Positions 33,546-43,697 are shown, counted from the first letter of the stretch. The stretch: DNA of 64,000 nucleotides from Propionibacteriaceae bacterium AM104-82 (GCA_027658995.1 JAQDQK010000006.1:62001-126000), one strand, 5' to 3'. Translations and numbers: made by a program. Notes: generated by a model from the sequence alone, not told the origin.

Positions 33546-34606
33546 GCCACGACAACCTGCCTGTGCGGGATCCCGAACTGGGCCACGTGGTGGCCAACCC
33601 CGGGCTCGAGGAGCACGTCGAGCGCTTCACGGACGTCAACAAGGGTGCGGGCAACCGCGCCTACGGCTCCATCCTGCTGATGCTCGCCCTGGTGCCGGTG
33701 CTCGCCGTGCTCTTCGTCGTCATCTACTTCGCGGTTCCCCGCGACGCCTACATCGACTTCGGCTGGCTCAAGGCCAGCGCGATGAACGTCGGCCTCGGCC
33801 TCACCGGCGGCATGGCGGTCATCCTGATCGGCGTGGCGGTCATCCAGTGGGCGCGCGTGCTGATGGGCGACCACGAGATGGTCGAGATGCGCCACACCGC
33901 TGCCTCCTCCGCAGAGGACCGCGAGGTCGTCGCGCAGGAGTTCTCCGACGGGGTCGAACAGTCCGCCGTCAAGCGCCGTCCGCTGCTCCTCGGCGCCCTC
34001 GGTGGGGCGCTCGGCATCAGCCTGGTGCCCGCCGTCGTGCTGCTCGCAGACATGGGCCCCTGGCCCACGAAGCAGAAGCGCAAGGAGACCATCGAGAAGA
34101 CCATCTGGGCCTCCGAGATCCGCCTCGTCAACGACGTCAACTGGCTTCCGCTGCGCCCCGAGATGATCGAGGTCGGCCAGTTGGTCAACGCCCAGCCCGA
34201 GAACCTCTCCGAACTGCACGGCACCGAGTACATGGTCGAGAAGGCCAAGTCCCCGCTCGTCGTGGTGCGGATGGATCCCGATTCCATCAAGATCCCCGAG
34301 TCCCGCAAGGACTGGCAGGTCTCCGGCATCCTCGCCTACTCCAAGATCTGCACCCACGTCGGCTGCCCGATCTCGCTGTGGGAGCGTCAGACGCACCACC
34401 TGCTCTGCCCATGCCACCAGTCGACCTTCGACCTGGGAGACAGCGGCGTCGTGGTGTTCGGTCCGGCGGCCCGCGCGCTTCCCCAGTTGCCGATCAAGGT
34501 CAATGAGGAGGGCTTCCTGGTCGCCCAGAGCGACTTCACCCTCCCCGTCGGCCCCAGCTTCTTCGAGCGCGACTCGCGCCACGACTTCGTGAAAGGTGAC
34601 AACTGA
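33542..34606 (+). CDS. qcrA: Rieske iron-sulfur subunit of the bc1 complex
   Basis: A 354-residue subunit with three hydrophobic helices (about 42-65, 85-103 and 147-170), typical of actinobacterial QcrA, which has two more than other Rieske proteins. The C-terminal domain holds the [2Fe-2S] ligands in CTHVGCP and CPCHQSTFD. It takes electrons from quinol and passes them to QcrC. Its ATG overlaps the qcrC stop (ATGA). Confidence 0.97.
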   Translation: MSHDNLPVRDPELGHVVANPGLEEHVERFTDVNKGAGNRAYGSILLMLALVPVLAVLFVVIYFAVPRDAYIDFGWLKASAMNVGLGLTGGMAVILIGVAVIQWARVLMGDHEMVEMRHTAASSAEDREVVAQEFSDGVEQSAVKRRPLLLGALGGALGISLVPAVVLLADMGPWPTKQKRKETIEKTIWASEIRLVNDVNWLPLRPEMIEVGQLVNAQPENLSELHGTEYMVEKAKSPLVVVRMDPDSIKIPESRKDWQVSGILAYSKICTHVGCPISLWERQTHHLLCPCHQSTFDLGDSGVVVFGPAARALPQLPIKVNEEGFLVAQSDFTLPVGPSFFERDSRHDFVKGDN

Positions 34607-36333
34607 TGGCTAAGCCCACCAGAGTCGTTGAAACCTCGCCCGAGGTCGAGCCGCGCGAGGCGGAGGCCGCCAAGCCGGTGCCTGCTGCAGGCATCCTCGG
34701 CTGGGCCGACGACCGCCTCGGCCTGGCCAAGATCGGCCGGTTCGGGCTGCGCAAGATCTTCCCCGACCACTGGTCCTTCCTGCTCGGCGAGATCGCGCTG
34801 TACTCGTTCATCGTGCTGCTGCTGACCGGCATCTTCCTGACCATCTGGTTCAAGCCGTCGATGGCGGAGATCGAGTACGACGGCTCCTACCAGTTGCTCA
34901 AGGGCCTGCCTGTCTCCGAGGCCTTCGCCTCGACGCTGCACATCAGCTTCGACGTGCGTGGCGGCCTGCTGGTGCGCCAGATCCACCACTGGGCGGCGCT
35001 GCTGTTCGTGGCTGCTGCCTTCGTGCACATGCTGCGCGTGTTCTTCACGGGCGCGTTCCGCAAGCCGCGCGAGGTCAACTGGCTGATCGGCGTAGGCCTG
35101 ATGTCGATGTCGCTGATCGCAGGCTTCGCGGGCTACTCGCTCCCTGACGATCTGCTCTCGGGCACCGGCCTGCGATTCGTCGACGGCCTGATCCGCTCGA
35201 TCCCGATCATCGGCACCTGGGCCGAGTTCTTCGTCTTCGGTGGCGAGTTCCCCGGCTCGATCCTGATCCCCCGCCTCTACATGGTGCACATCCTGCTGGT
35301 GCCCGGTCTGCTGCTCGGGCTGGTCTCGGCGCACCTGGCGCTGGTGGTCTACTACAAGCACACGCAGTACCCCGGCCCCGGCCGCACCGAGAACAACGTG
35401 GTGGGCTACCCGCTGTTCCCCGTCTACATGGCGAAGGCCGGCGGCTTCTTCTTCATGGTGTTCGGCCTGCTCGTGCTGATGGGCGGCCTGTTCCAGATCA
35501 ACCCCGTGTGGACCTACGGTCCGTACGACCCGGCGAAGGTCACGGCGGGCTCGCAGCCCGACTGGTACATGGGCTGGGTTGAGGGCGCGATCCGCATCAT
35601 GCCGAACTGGGAGTCGCACTGGGGCTCGACCACCTGGTCGTGGGCCATCTTCCTGCCCGGCGTCGGACTGATGGGCCTGCTGTTCGGCCTGCTCGGAGCC
35701 TGGCCGTTCATCGAGGCGTGGCTGACGGGTGACAAGCGCGAGCATCACCTGCTCGACCGTCCCCGCAACGCCCCGACGCGCACCGCGTTCGGTGTGGCCG
35801 GCATCACCTGCTACGCCATGTTCTGGCTCGCGGGCGGCAACGACATCATCGCCACCCGGTTCCACCTGAGCCTCAACGCGATCACGATCTTCATGCGGGT
35901 CGCGATCTTCGTGGCTCCTGTGATCGCGTTCATGATCACCAAGCGGATCTGCCTCAGCCTGCAGCGCGTCGATCGCGAACGCGCCCTGCACGGCTCCGAG
36001 GACGGCGTGATCACGCGCTCGGCCGTCGGCGGCTACTCCGAGGACCACGTGCCGCTGTCGGAGGACGAGCAGTTCACGCTCACGCAGCACCTGCAGCACA
36101 CGCCCCTGGAGATCTCCCCTGCGACCGACGGTGCGGGCGTCGCCCAGAAGCAGAAGGTCAGCAAGTTCCGGGCAGCGGCATCGCGCTGGTTCCTGGGCAG
36201 GGACGTCCCCAAGCCCTCCGTCGCCGAGATCGAGGAGGCCAAGCACCACGGCCACCACGAGACCGATCACGAGGAGCTCCCCGAGGGCTTCGAGGATCGC
36301 GAACTGACCGACGACAAGGCCTCGACGCACTGA
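34606..36333 (+). CDS. qcrB: cytochrome b subunit of the bc1 complex
   Basis: A 575-residue membrane protein with eight or more helices carrying the two b hemes and the quinol sites. FDVRGGLLVRQIHHWAALLF and PRLYMVHILLVPGLLLGLVSAHL contain the paired heme histidines. PDWYMGWVEGAIRIMPNW includes the region equivalent to the PEWY motif, here PDWY. A cytoplasmic tail of about 130 residues follows the last helix, as in other actinobacteria. The ATG overlaps the qcrA stop (TGATG). Confidence 0.97.
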   Translation: MAKPTRVVETSPEVEPREAEAAKPVPAAGILGWADDRLGLAKIGRFGLRKIFPDHWSFLLGEIALYSFIVLLLTGIFLTIWFKPSMAEIEYDGSYQLLKGLPVSEAFASTLHISFDVRGGLLVRQIHHWAALLFVAAAFVHMLRVFFTGAFRKPREVNWLIGVGLMSMSLIAGFAGYSLPDDLLSGTGLRFVDGLIRSIPIIGTWAEFFVFGGEFPGSILIPRLYMVHILLVPGLLLGLVSAHLALVVYYKHTQYPGPGRTENNVVGYPLFPVYMAKAGGFFFMVFGLLVLMGGLFQINPVWTYGPYDPAKVTAGSQPDWYMGWVEGAIRIMPNWESHWGSTTWSWAIFLPGVGLMGLLFGLLGAWPFIEAWLTGDKREHHLLDRPRNAPTRTAFGVAGITCYAMFWLAGGNDIIATRFHLSLNAITIFMRVAIFVAPVIAFMITKRICLSLQRVDRERALHGSEDGVITRSAVGGYSEDHVPLSEDEQFTLTQHLQHTPLEISPATDGAGVAQKQKVSKFRAAASRWFLGRDVPKPSVAEIEEAKHHGHHETDHEELPEGFEDRELTDDKASTH

Positions 36334-36350
36334 CGTCTGACGCCACGCGA

Positions 36351-36384
36351 AGGACCCGGCCACCTGGCCGGGTCCTTTGTTTTT
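36351..36384 (+). terminator. rho-independent terminator of the ctaE-qcrCAB operon
   Basis: A perfect 12-bp stem (AGGACCCGGCCA with TGGCCGGGTCCT) is followed by TTGTTTTT, 17 bases after the qcrB stop. Confidence 0.92.
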
Positions 36385-36456
36385 CCTGGTCTATCCCGGC
36401 GGGGTGAACCGGCGATCTTCTACTGAGAATGCCGGGTCGGTGCCCTCCCGGTGCCC

Positions 36457-36462
36457 TAAGTT
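36457..36462 (+). promoter_or_regulatory. candidate -10 element for the MoxR/VWA cassette
   Basis: TAAGTT lies about 37 bases before the ATG of the first cassette gene, leaving a short leader that contains its AAAGGA ribosome-binding site. The -35 region is not clear. Confidence 0.3.
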
Positions 36463-36499
36463 GAGCTCAGATTCCCAGGCCGACCAAAGGACCACATCC

Positions 36500-39400
36500 A
36501 TGGTGTTCGAACGACTCACCGCGCTCTTCGCCTCTGGAGGCAGCCGCCCGCCGAAGGAACTGCAGGCGGCACTCGCGCCCATCAAACTCATGGGTGAGGA
36601 CGTCTACGACTCGCTCGTCGGCTACGTGACCACCGGCTCCCCCGCCGAGGCCCTGCTGTCGTTCAGGTCGGGCCTGGCCGGCCCGGGGTCGAAAACCGGC
36701 CTGGGCACCGAAGACGTGGCGATGCTGCTCGGCAATCCCGGCGCCTCCGATTGGCCCTCGCCGTGGCAGGTACGAGACCTCGAGAAGGACATTCAGAAGG
36801 CGACCGGCGTCAAGTTCAAGGCCTCACTGAACGACCAGTACCGCCTGTCGTTGGCGCACGGGGCGCTCACGCCGGAGCAATGGGTCCGCTACGGGCGGAT
36901 CCTGGAGTCGGCGAGCACGGTCACGGTGCTGACCGATGACGAGGTGGTGCCGCGCTGGCTCAGCATCCTATGGGGCACCGTTGAGCGCTCCGATCCCGAC
37001 CGCAACCAGAGCAAGGGCCCGGGCTGGGATGTCGGCTTCGTCCGGTCGCTGCTGACGGCCGACGGCCGCACCGAGGATGAGGCGAATGCCGCCATCGTCC
37101 AGTTGGCCTTCGTCTCCGCCCCCAGTTCATCGTCCTGGCAGCCGCTGCGCAGGCCCGTGCTGCGCGGCCTCGCCGACTTCGTCAAGGATCACCACGACCT
37201 GGCGGTTGCCCAGTTCACCCGCTCCGGCGCCGAGGACAAGGCAGCCACCCTCACGTTGCTCGGCACCGACGCCGACCTCGCGGCCCAACTCGACGACCTG
37301 TGGGACCTCGCCGCCCGCGGCACGGCCAAGGGAGTGCGCGAACAGGCCGTCGCACACCTGGCCACCCTGCCGCCGACCGAGCGGGCGTCCCGGCTCGCCG
37401 AGGCGGTCAGGGCCGCGCCTGCCGCGCAGGCCGAGACCGCCACCGACTACCTCGCCCGCATCGGCGACGCGCCCGCCATCGAGGCCCTCAATGCGCTGGC
37501 CGCCGAGCTCACAGACGCCAGGAAGTCGCGGCTGCTCGAGTCCGCTCTGGCCCGCGTGCAGCAGGCAGCCGACGGCGAGGAGGCCGACCTCGAACTGCCT
37601 CCCGTCCCGACGATCGAGTCGACCCGGTTGGGCGACGACTTCATCGAGGAGTCCATGAGGCTGTCCGCCGCCGCCAACGAGCGGGACAAGGCGCGCCTCG
37701 CGGAACTGCCCGCCACCGTCCAGGACTGGCAGCGGCAGGCGATCACCGGCCGCATCAAGGTCACCGACCGCCTGGGCGAGGCCGACTTCGCCCGCATCCG
37801 TGACTATCTCAACGACGGAGGCAAGCGCCCGAAGCTGCTCGACGAGGTGATCCGGCTCGGCCTGATCCCCAAGAAGGGGTTGGGGCTGGCTCATCAGGTG
37901 CGCCTCCATCAACTGAGCTGGCAGCTAAGGAACGAGGCCGACCTCAACGTCGACCTGCGCTCGCTGCTCGCCGTCGCGACCGAGACCGAGGCGGAGGTGC
38001 CCGGCCGACGCGGCACCGCCGAGGACTACGTCAGCTCGCTGCCCTTCTCGTGGGACTTCCTCAACCGGATCGACATCGAGAACGTGTGGCCCTTCTTCGC
38101 CGAGCACCCGCTGCGTCTCGAGCAGTCCCTCGGGATGAACACGACCGCTCCCCCGCAGGGCTTCTACGTCGACTCCAACGCCGACGTGGCGACCGCCATC
38201 GGCATCCTGCAGGCGTTCCCGTCGCTGCCCCGCGCCTATGTGGCCCGCCTGCACGAGATCGCCCTCGGCACAGGCAAGACGCACAGGCAGCTCGCGCAGG
38301 ACGCCCTCGCCGCCCGCTCCAACGCCGTCGACATCGCCGCACACGGCCTGACGGACTCCCGGATGGAGGTGCGCGCCGCCGCCGCAACGTGGCTCGGCCG
38401 GATCGGCTCCCAGGAGGGGACCGCCCCGCTGAGGAAGGCCCTCGCCTCCGAGAAGCGCGAGACGGTGATGGCCTCGATCCTCGGGGCCCTCAACCAGCTC
38501 GGCGAGGACCTCACCGAGGACCTCAGCCCGAAGGTGCTCGCGGCGCAGGCCGCGAAGGGCCTCAAGGCGAAGGCCCCCACCGCCATCGAGTGGCTTCCCG
38601 TCGACTCGATCCCGGCGGTCAAGTGGGCCGACGGCACCCCGGTCGACCCGGACATCATCGTCTGGTGGCTGCGCCTCGCCACGAAGCTGAAGGACCCGCT
38701 CGGCGCCGGCCTGCTGCCGATCTACGTCTCGCTGCTCGACGACGACTCGCAGGAACGGCTCGGCGAGTTCGTGCTGCGCGCCTGGATCGCGGAGGACACC
38801 GCCACCGCCAGCGAGGAGGAGGCTCGCGCCCACGCCGCGGCGCTCGCGCCGGGCCGCTACGCGCAGTACCAGGGCTATGCCAAGCGCAGCCCCAAGAACG
38901 ACTACTACCAGCAGTTGGCGGCCAAGACCGAGGCGCAGCACTTCGAGGACCTCCGCCGCGAGAAGCTCGGCGAGTACCTGGGGTCTGCCTCCGCCTCCAA
39001 GGGCATCCTCGCCCTCACCGTCGGCGCCCCCGGCCACGTCACGTACCAGGCGACCACGTCCTACTTCAAGACCCACACCGCGCGCCGCGCGCAGATCGAG
39101 GCGCTCGTCACCGCGGCGTCTGGCAACGACGACCCGGCGGCGATCCAGTTGGTGCTTCAGGTCGCGCGCCGCTTCAAGCAGCGCACCGTCCAGGAGAAGG
39201 CGACGGAGCTGATCGAGGCGATCGCGGAGCGGCGCGGCTGGACGGCCGACGAACTTGCCGACCGCACCATCCCGACCGCCGGCTTCGACGATGACGGCCT
39301 GCTGCACCTCGACTACGGCCCCCGCGAGTTCATCGGCCGGTTGGGCCGCAGCGCAAAGGGCCTCTGGCAGATCGAGCTCAGCGCCGCCGACGACAAGCCC

Positions 39401-40228
39401 ATCAAGGCTCTCCCGGCGATCGCCAAGTCCGACGATGAGGAGGTGGCCAAGGAGAGCAGGAAGCAGCTCACCACCTCCAAGAAGGAGATCAAGCAGCTCG
39501 TCGACCTGCAGACCGCCCGCCTGTTCGAGGCCATGTGCATCCAGCGCGGCTGGCCGGCCGACCAGTGGCGCGAGCTGATCGCAGAACATCCGATCCTGCG
39601 TCAGGTGATCACCGGACTGGTGTGGCAGGCGGGCGAGGGCGAGGAGCCCGCCGGCGCCGACGCGCTGTTCCGGCTGACGCCTGAGGGTGAGCTGATCGGC
39701 ATCGACGACGACACCTTCGACCTGCCCGACGGTACGACCGTCCGGCTCGCGCACAGCGCGACCGTCACCGCCGAGGCCGCAGAGGCGTGGCGGGCCCACC
39801 TTGACGACTACGACGCGCAGCCGATCTTCGATCAGTTCGACACCGAGGTCGCCCAGGTCGCGCCCGACGCCACCGTCGTCAACACGCGCTACGGCTGGCT
39901 GAGCGACTCGTTCGCCATCCGCGGCCGGGCGACAAGGCGCGGCTACGTCCGCGGGCAGGCCGAGGACGGTGGCTGGTTCAGCCGCTACTACCGCGACTAC
40001 CCGAGCGTCGGGCTGCGGGCCGTGATCGAGTTCACCGGCAGCTTCGTGCCGGAGGAGCTGATCCCCGCCGCCGTCCAGACGCTGTACTTCGAGTCCCTCA
40101 AGCGCGGCAGGACCATGCCGCTCAGCGATGTGCCGCCGATCCTGCTCGCCGAGTCGATCAAGGACTACGAGTTCACCGGAGACGCGGGCACCTTCGACCC
40201 CGACTGGGAAAGCAAGAGTCAGTACTGA
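36500..40228 (+). CDS. YehI/MolR-like large protein (DUF5724/DUF4132), HEAT repeats
   Basis: A 1242-residue cytoplasmic protein of unknown function. HEAT-like helical repeats are visible around residues 610-680 (AAHGLTDSRMEVRAAAATWL, then TAPLRKALASEKRETVMAS). The C-terminal part (about 1120-1220, RGYVRGQAEDGGWFSRYYRD) looks like the DUF4132 region of E. coli YehI/MolR, which has similar length. It is first of a five-gene set whose order equals yehI-yehL-yehM-yehP-yehQ. AAAGGA lies 9 bases before the chosen ATG. An upstream in-frame start at 36377 would read through the qcrB terminator and is rejected. Confidence 0.8.
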   Translation: MVFERLTALFASGGSRPPKELQAALAPIKLMGEDVYDSLVGYVTTGSPAEALLSFRSGLAGPGSKTGLGTEDVAMLLGNPGASDWPSPWQVRDLEKDIQKATGVKFKASLNDQYRLSLAHGALTPEQWVRYGRILESASTVTVLTDDEVVPRWLSILWGTVERSDPDRNQSKGPGWDVGFVRSLLTADGRTEDEANAAIVQLAFVSAPSSSSWQPLRRPVLRGLADFVKDHHDLAVAQFTRSGAEDKAATLTLLGTDADLAAQLDDLWDLAARGTAKGVREQAVAHLATLPPTERASRLAEAVRAAPAAQAETATDYLARIGDAPAIEALNALAAELTDARKSRLLESALARVQQAADGEEADLELPPVPTIESTRLGDDFIEESMRLSAAANERDKARLAELPATVQDWQRQAITGRIKVTDRLGEADFARIRDYLNDGGKRPKLLDEVIRLGLIPKKGLGLAHQVRLHQLSWQLRNEADLNVDLRSLLAVATETEAEVPGRRGTAEDYVSSLPFSWDFLNRIDIENVWPFFAEHPLRLEQSLGMNTTAPPQGFYVDSNADVATAIGILQAFPSLPRAYVARLHEIALGTGKTHRQLAQDALAARSNAVDIAAHGLTDSRMEVRAAAATWLGRIGSQEGTAPLRKALASEKRETVMASILGALNQLGEDLTEDLSPKVLAAQAAKGLKAKAPTAIEWLPVDSIPAVKWADGTPVDPDIIVWWLRLATKLKDPLGAGLLPIYVSLLDDDSQERLGEFVLRAWIAEDTATASEEEARAHAAALAPGRYAQYQGYAKRSPKNDYYQQLAAKTEAQHFEDLRREKLGEYLGSASASKGILALTVGAPGHVTYQATTSYFKTHTARRAQIEALVTAASGNDDPAAIQLVLQVARRFKQRTVQEKATELIEAIAERRGWTADELADRTIPTAGFDDDGLLHLDYGPREFIGRLGRSAKGLWQIELSAADDKPIKALPAIAKSDDEEVAKESRKQLTTSKKEIKQLVDLQTARLFEAMCIQRGWPADQWRELIAEHPILRQVITGLVWQAGEGEEPAGADALFRLTPEGELIGIDDDTFDLPDGTTVRLAHSATVTAEAAEAWRAHLDDYDAQPIFDQFDTEVAQVAPDATVVNTRYGWLSDSFAIRGRATRRGYVRGQAEDGGWFSRYYRDYPSVGLRAVIEFTGSFVPEELIPAAVQTLYFESLKRGRTMPLSDVPPILLAESIKDYEFTGDAGTFDPDWESKSQY

Positions 40229-41325
40229 TGAGCCAGAACACGCTGCGGGTCCCCGCCGAGGTCCGCTACGCAGACGAACTGGAGCGGCTCCGGGCCGCCG
40301 ACGAGGAAGCGAAGCGGCCGCTGCCGCCCGGCTGGCGGCTCAGCCCGAGGGCCGTGCGGTCCTTCATCGTCGGCGACCCCGCGCTGCAGGTCAGCCGCAA
40401 GTTCTACGGCGACGACCCGCTGGTCGACCGGGCCGTCGTCACGCTGCTGGGGCGCCAGGCGCTGATGCTGGTCGGCGAACCGGGCACCGCCAAGTCGATG
40501 CTCTCGGAGCTCCTCGCGGCGGCGATCAGCGGGACGTCGACGCTGACGGTGCAGGGCACGGCGGGCACCACCGAGGACCACCTGCGCTACTCATGGAACT
40601 ACGCCCTGCTGCTCGCGGAGGGCCCGACACCGCGCGCGCTGGTGAAGAGCCCGATCTTCCAGGCGATGGAGACGGGCCGGGTCGCCCGCGTCGAGGAGAT
40701 CACCCGCACCGCCCCCGAGATCCAGGACACCCTCGTCAGCCTGCTCTCGGAGAAGCTGCTGATGGTGCCGGAACTCGGCCCAGACGAACTGGTCGGCGCG
40801 CAGGCCGGCTTCAACCTGATCGCCACCGCCAACCTCCGCGACCGCGGCGTCAACGAGATGAGCTCGGCGCTCAAGCGGCGGTTCAACTTCGAGACCGTCA
40901 AGCCGATCGCCGACCGCGCCTTCGAGGTCGAGCTGGTCAGCAGGCAGCTCGCCGAGTCGCTCGACACGGTGCCAGCCAAGGTGGAGGCACCCACCGACGT
41001 GATCGAACTGCTCGTGACGGCGTTCCGGGAACTGCGCGACGGTCGCACCGAGCAGGGCACCCCTCTGAAGCGCCCCGAGACGGTGATGTCGACGGCGGAG
41101 GCGGTCAACGTCGCGCACGCCGCGGCTTTGGAGGCCGCCTACTTCGGCAACGGCCGCGTCGGCGGAGCCGAGGTCGCACGGGCCCTTGCAGGCGTCGCGT
41201 TGAAGGACTCGACGGAGGACCGGGCGCGGCTCAGGTACTGGGTCGACAACGTGGTGCGGGAACGCGCCGGCGGCGACCCGCAGTGGCGCGAGTTCCTGAC
41301 GGCGGCCCGCTCCGCCTGGGACTGA
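40228..41325 (+). CDS. MoxR-type AAA+ ATPase, YehL subfamily
   Basis: A 365-residue AAA+ ATPase. Walker A is GEPGTAKS (83-90). The Walker B region reads VARVEEIT, with Glu-Glu where most MoxR proteins have Asp-Glu. Sensor 1 is FNLIATANLRD and the arginine finger lies in ALKRRFNFE. MoxR ATPases usually work with VWA-domain partners as chaperones or remodelling machines. Here the VWA gene lies two genes downstream. Its ATG overlaps the stop of the preceding gene (TGATG). Confidence 0.9.
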   Translation: MSQNTLRVPAEVRYADELERLRAADEEAKRPLPPGWRLSPRAVRSFIVGDPALQVSRKFYGDDPLVDRAVVTLLGRQALMLVGEPGTAKSMLSELLAAAISGTSTLTVQGTAGTTEDHLRYSWNYALLLAEGPTPRALVKSPIFQAMETGRVARVEEITRTAPEIQDTLVSLLSEKLLMVPELGPDELVGAQAGFNLIATANLRDRGVNEMSSALKRRFNFETVKPIADRAFEVELVSRQLAESLDTVPAKVEAPTDVIELLVTAFRELRDGRTEQGTPLKRPETVMSTAEAVNVAHAAALEAAYFGNGRVGGAEVARALAGVALKDSTEDRARLRYWVDNVVRERAGGDPQWREFLTAARSAWD

Positions 41326-41327
41326 CC

Positions 41328-43697
41328 TTGGACGACCGGCTCTCCGCCGCCCGGGCCGCGCGCGACGACCTCGCCGCGGCGGGCGTGCACCTGCTCCCGA
41401 TCAGGCACCACTCCCCCGCCTGCGCGGCCGCCACCGCGCGCCTGATCGACGAGGTGCGCCCCGCTGCGATCCTGATCGAGGGCCCGCTGCACTACGACGC
41501 GCTGCTTTCCGATCTGCAGCACCCCGACACCACACCCCCGGTCGCGGTGCTGACGGTGCGCGCCACCGACGAGGGAAGGACGTCGTCGCTGTTCCCGCTG
41601 GCCGAGTTCTCCCCCGAATGGGTCGCGCTGCGCGCGGGAGCCGACCTCGGGATCCCGACGGCCTTCATCGACCTGGATCAGCCGAGCAGGCCGGAACTCA
41701 GCCGCGACGACGTCGTCCTGCAGTCCGAGCGCTACCTGGAGCAGAGCCGCACGATCGCGGAGTTGGCCGCCCGGCTCGGCTGCCGCGACCACGACGAACT
41801 GTGGGACCACCTCTTCGAACTGCGCGGAGACGAACCGGCCGCGCGGCTGTTCGACGATGTGTTCGCGTGGAGCGCGCTCGCCCGCCTCGACTACGAGGCC
41901 GAGGTGCTGGAGAGCGAGGGGTCGCTTCGCCGCGAGGCCTGCATGCTCGCCGAGCTGAGGTCCTGGCGCGCGCGCGTCGACGGCCCCATCGTGGTGGTCA
42001 CCGGCGCCTTCCACACGCTCGCCCTGGTCGAGGAATTGGCCGACCTTCCCGGCCGCACCCCGCTGCCGGAGCACCCGGCCTCCGATCCGGTCTCCCCCGA
42101 CGACTCCTGGCTGGTGCCGATCACCGCGTCGACGCTCGACGGGCTGCGCGGCTACTCCGCGGGGATGCCCGCCCCCAGCTTCTGGCTGCGCGACTGGCGG
42201 GCGCGCACCGCAGGCACCCAGGCGGACGTCGGGGCGGGCTTCATCCTCGACGTCGTCGCCAAGGCCAACGCCAGCAGCACCGACCCGCCCATCAGCTTCG
42301 CGTCGACTCAGGAGGCGGTGCTGCAGGCGCAGCGCCTCGCCGGGCTGCGCGACCACCTGTGGCCGTCGCGGATGGACGTGGTCGACGCGATCTCCTCCTG
42401 CCTTGTCGACGAGGCCGTCACGCCGTCGCTGCGGGATGCGGTCGCGGAACTGTTCGCCGACCCCACCCCGGGGACGACGCGACGCGACGGTCGCACCCCG
42501 CCGATCGTGCGTGAGACGCGGGCGGAGGCCTCCCGGCTGCGCTTCGTGATCGACGACTTCGCCTCCCACTCCACCTCCCTCGACATCTCCCGCAGCGAGT
42601 CGGCCCGCACCCGCAGCCGCTTCCTGCACCTGCTGGCGTTCGTCGGCGTCCCGTTCGCGACCCGGGCGAGCGGGCCCGACCTGGTCAGCGGGATGGGCGC
42701 CTCGTTCCTGACGGAGCGGTGGGACTACCAGTGGTCCCCCGCCGTCGAGGCGTCGCTTGTGTCCCTGATGCCGCGCGCCGCGACCCTGCACGACGCAGGT
42801 GCGGCCGTGGTGCGCGAGCGACTCGACGCGCTGGGCGGGAACGCGCGCGAGTCCTCGCCGGTCACCGACCTGCTCGTCACCGTCGCCCTCGCGGGCCTCA
42901 CCAGCGAGGAGCGCCCCCTACTTGACGCCGTCGACGACCTCATCGAAAGCGACCCTTCCCTTCCCTCGGTGCTCGCCAGCGCGACGCGCCTGCTGGGCCT
43001 GTGGTTGGCCCGCTCGCGGGTCCGGTTCGCGGAGCCCGAGCGCCTCGGCCCGCTCGTGGACCGCGCCCTCGCGCAGGCGGCCTACCTGCTTCCCGACCTC
43101 GCCGACGTGCCGCGGGAGGCGGAACTGGAGGCCGTGTCCCAGGTCGTCGCGGCCCGGCGCCTCCTGCGCGACCTCGACGCGGCGGAGGCGGTCGACGCGA
43201 CCGCTCTGTCGCAGGGGCTCGCCAAGCTGCGCACGCCCGGCACCGCCCCCGCGGTCAGGGGGGCCGCGCTCGCGGTGGCCGCCGCCGACGGGCACCTCAA
43301 CGAGGACGACCTGGCGGCCGAACTCAGGGCGCACTTCGTGGCGGGCGCCGAGCCGGGGACCGCAGCGCGCCTGCTGACGGGGATGCTGCGCGCCGCCCCC
43401 GAACTGCTGGTCCGCTCGCACGAACTCTTCCTCGCCGCCGACGAGGCCCTCCAGCGGCTCCCCGCCGACGTGTTCCTCGACGTGCTGCCGGAGTTGCGGC
43501 ACGGGTTCACCTGGCTGAAGCCCCTCGAGACCTCGACGGTGGCGTCGAAGGTCGCCGCGCTGGTCGGCGGCGACGCCTCCGCGATCGACGCGCCGATCGC
43601 CGTCACCACCGCCGACCTCGGGCAGGGCATGGCCGTGGAGGCCCAACTCGCCGCGCTGCTTGCCGAGCGACGCCTCAGCGAATGGATCGGCTCGTGA
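41328..43697 (+). CDS. DUF5682 family protein (YehM-like)
   Basis: A 789-residue protein of unknown function, always associated with MoxR/VWA/SWIM genes in the cases I recall. The N-terminal third has IRHHSPACAAATARLIDE, then ILIEGPLHYDAL, then VVVTGAFHTLAL (about residue 225). This spacing is reminiscent of TraB/TIKI-type folds. The rest is helical with many Leu/Ala repeats. The TTG at 41328, two bases after the ATPase stop, is the best start, though weak. It overlaps the VWA gene. Confidence 0.78.
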   Translation: MDDRLSAARAARDDLAAAGVHLLPIRHHSPACAAATARLIDEVRPAAILIEGPLHYDALLSDLQHPDTTPPVAVLTVRATDEGRTSSLFPLAEFSPEWVALRAGADLGIPTAFIDLDQPSRPELSRDDVVLQSERYLEQSRTIAELAARLGCRDHDELWDHLFELRGDEPAARLFDDVFAWSALARLDYEAEVLESEGSLRREACMLAELRSWRARVDGPIVVVTGAFHTLALVEELADLPGRTPLPEHPASDPVSPDDSWLVPITASTLDGLRGYSAGMPAPSFWLRDWRARTAGTQADVGAGFILDVVAKANASSTDPPISFASTQEAVLQAQRLAGLRDHLWPSRMDVVDAISSCLVDEAVTPSLRDAVAELFADPTPGTTRRDGRTPPIVRETRAEASRLRFVIDDFASHSTSLDISRSESARTRSRFLHLLAFVGVPFATRASGPDLVSGMGASFLTERWDYQWSPAVEASLVSLMPRAATLHDAGAAVVRERLDALGGNARESSPVTDLLVTVALAGLTSEERPLLDAVDDLIESDPSLPSVLASATRLLGLWLARSRVRFAEPERLGPLVDRALAQAAYLLPDLADVPREAELEAVSQVVAARRLLRDLDAAEAVDATALSQGLAKLRTPGTAPAVRGAALAVAAADGHLNEDDLAAELRAHFVAGAEPGTAARLLTGMLRAAPELLVRSHELFLAADEALQRLPADVFLDVLPELRHGFTWLKPLETSTVASKVAALVGGDASAIDAPIAVTTADLGQGMAVEAQLAALLAERRLSEWIGS

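Noticed and set aside
34387..36363. A 658-codon frame antisense to qcrB
   Set aside because: Low-complexity Arg/Glu/Gln/His-rich translation opposite a highly conserved gene.
40128..41327. Extension of the DUF5682 frame through the MoxR gene
   Set aside because: The upstream part is Arg/Gly/Pro-rich shadow of the ATPase. The protein starts near 41328.
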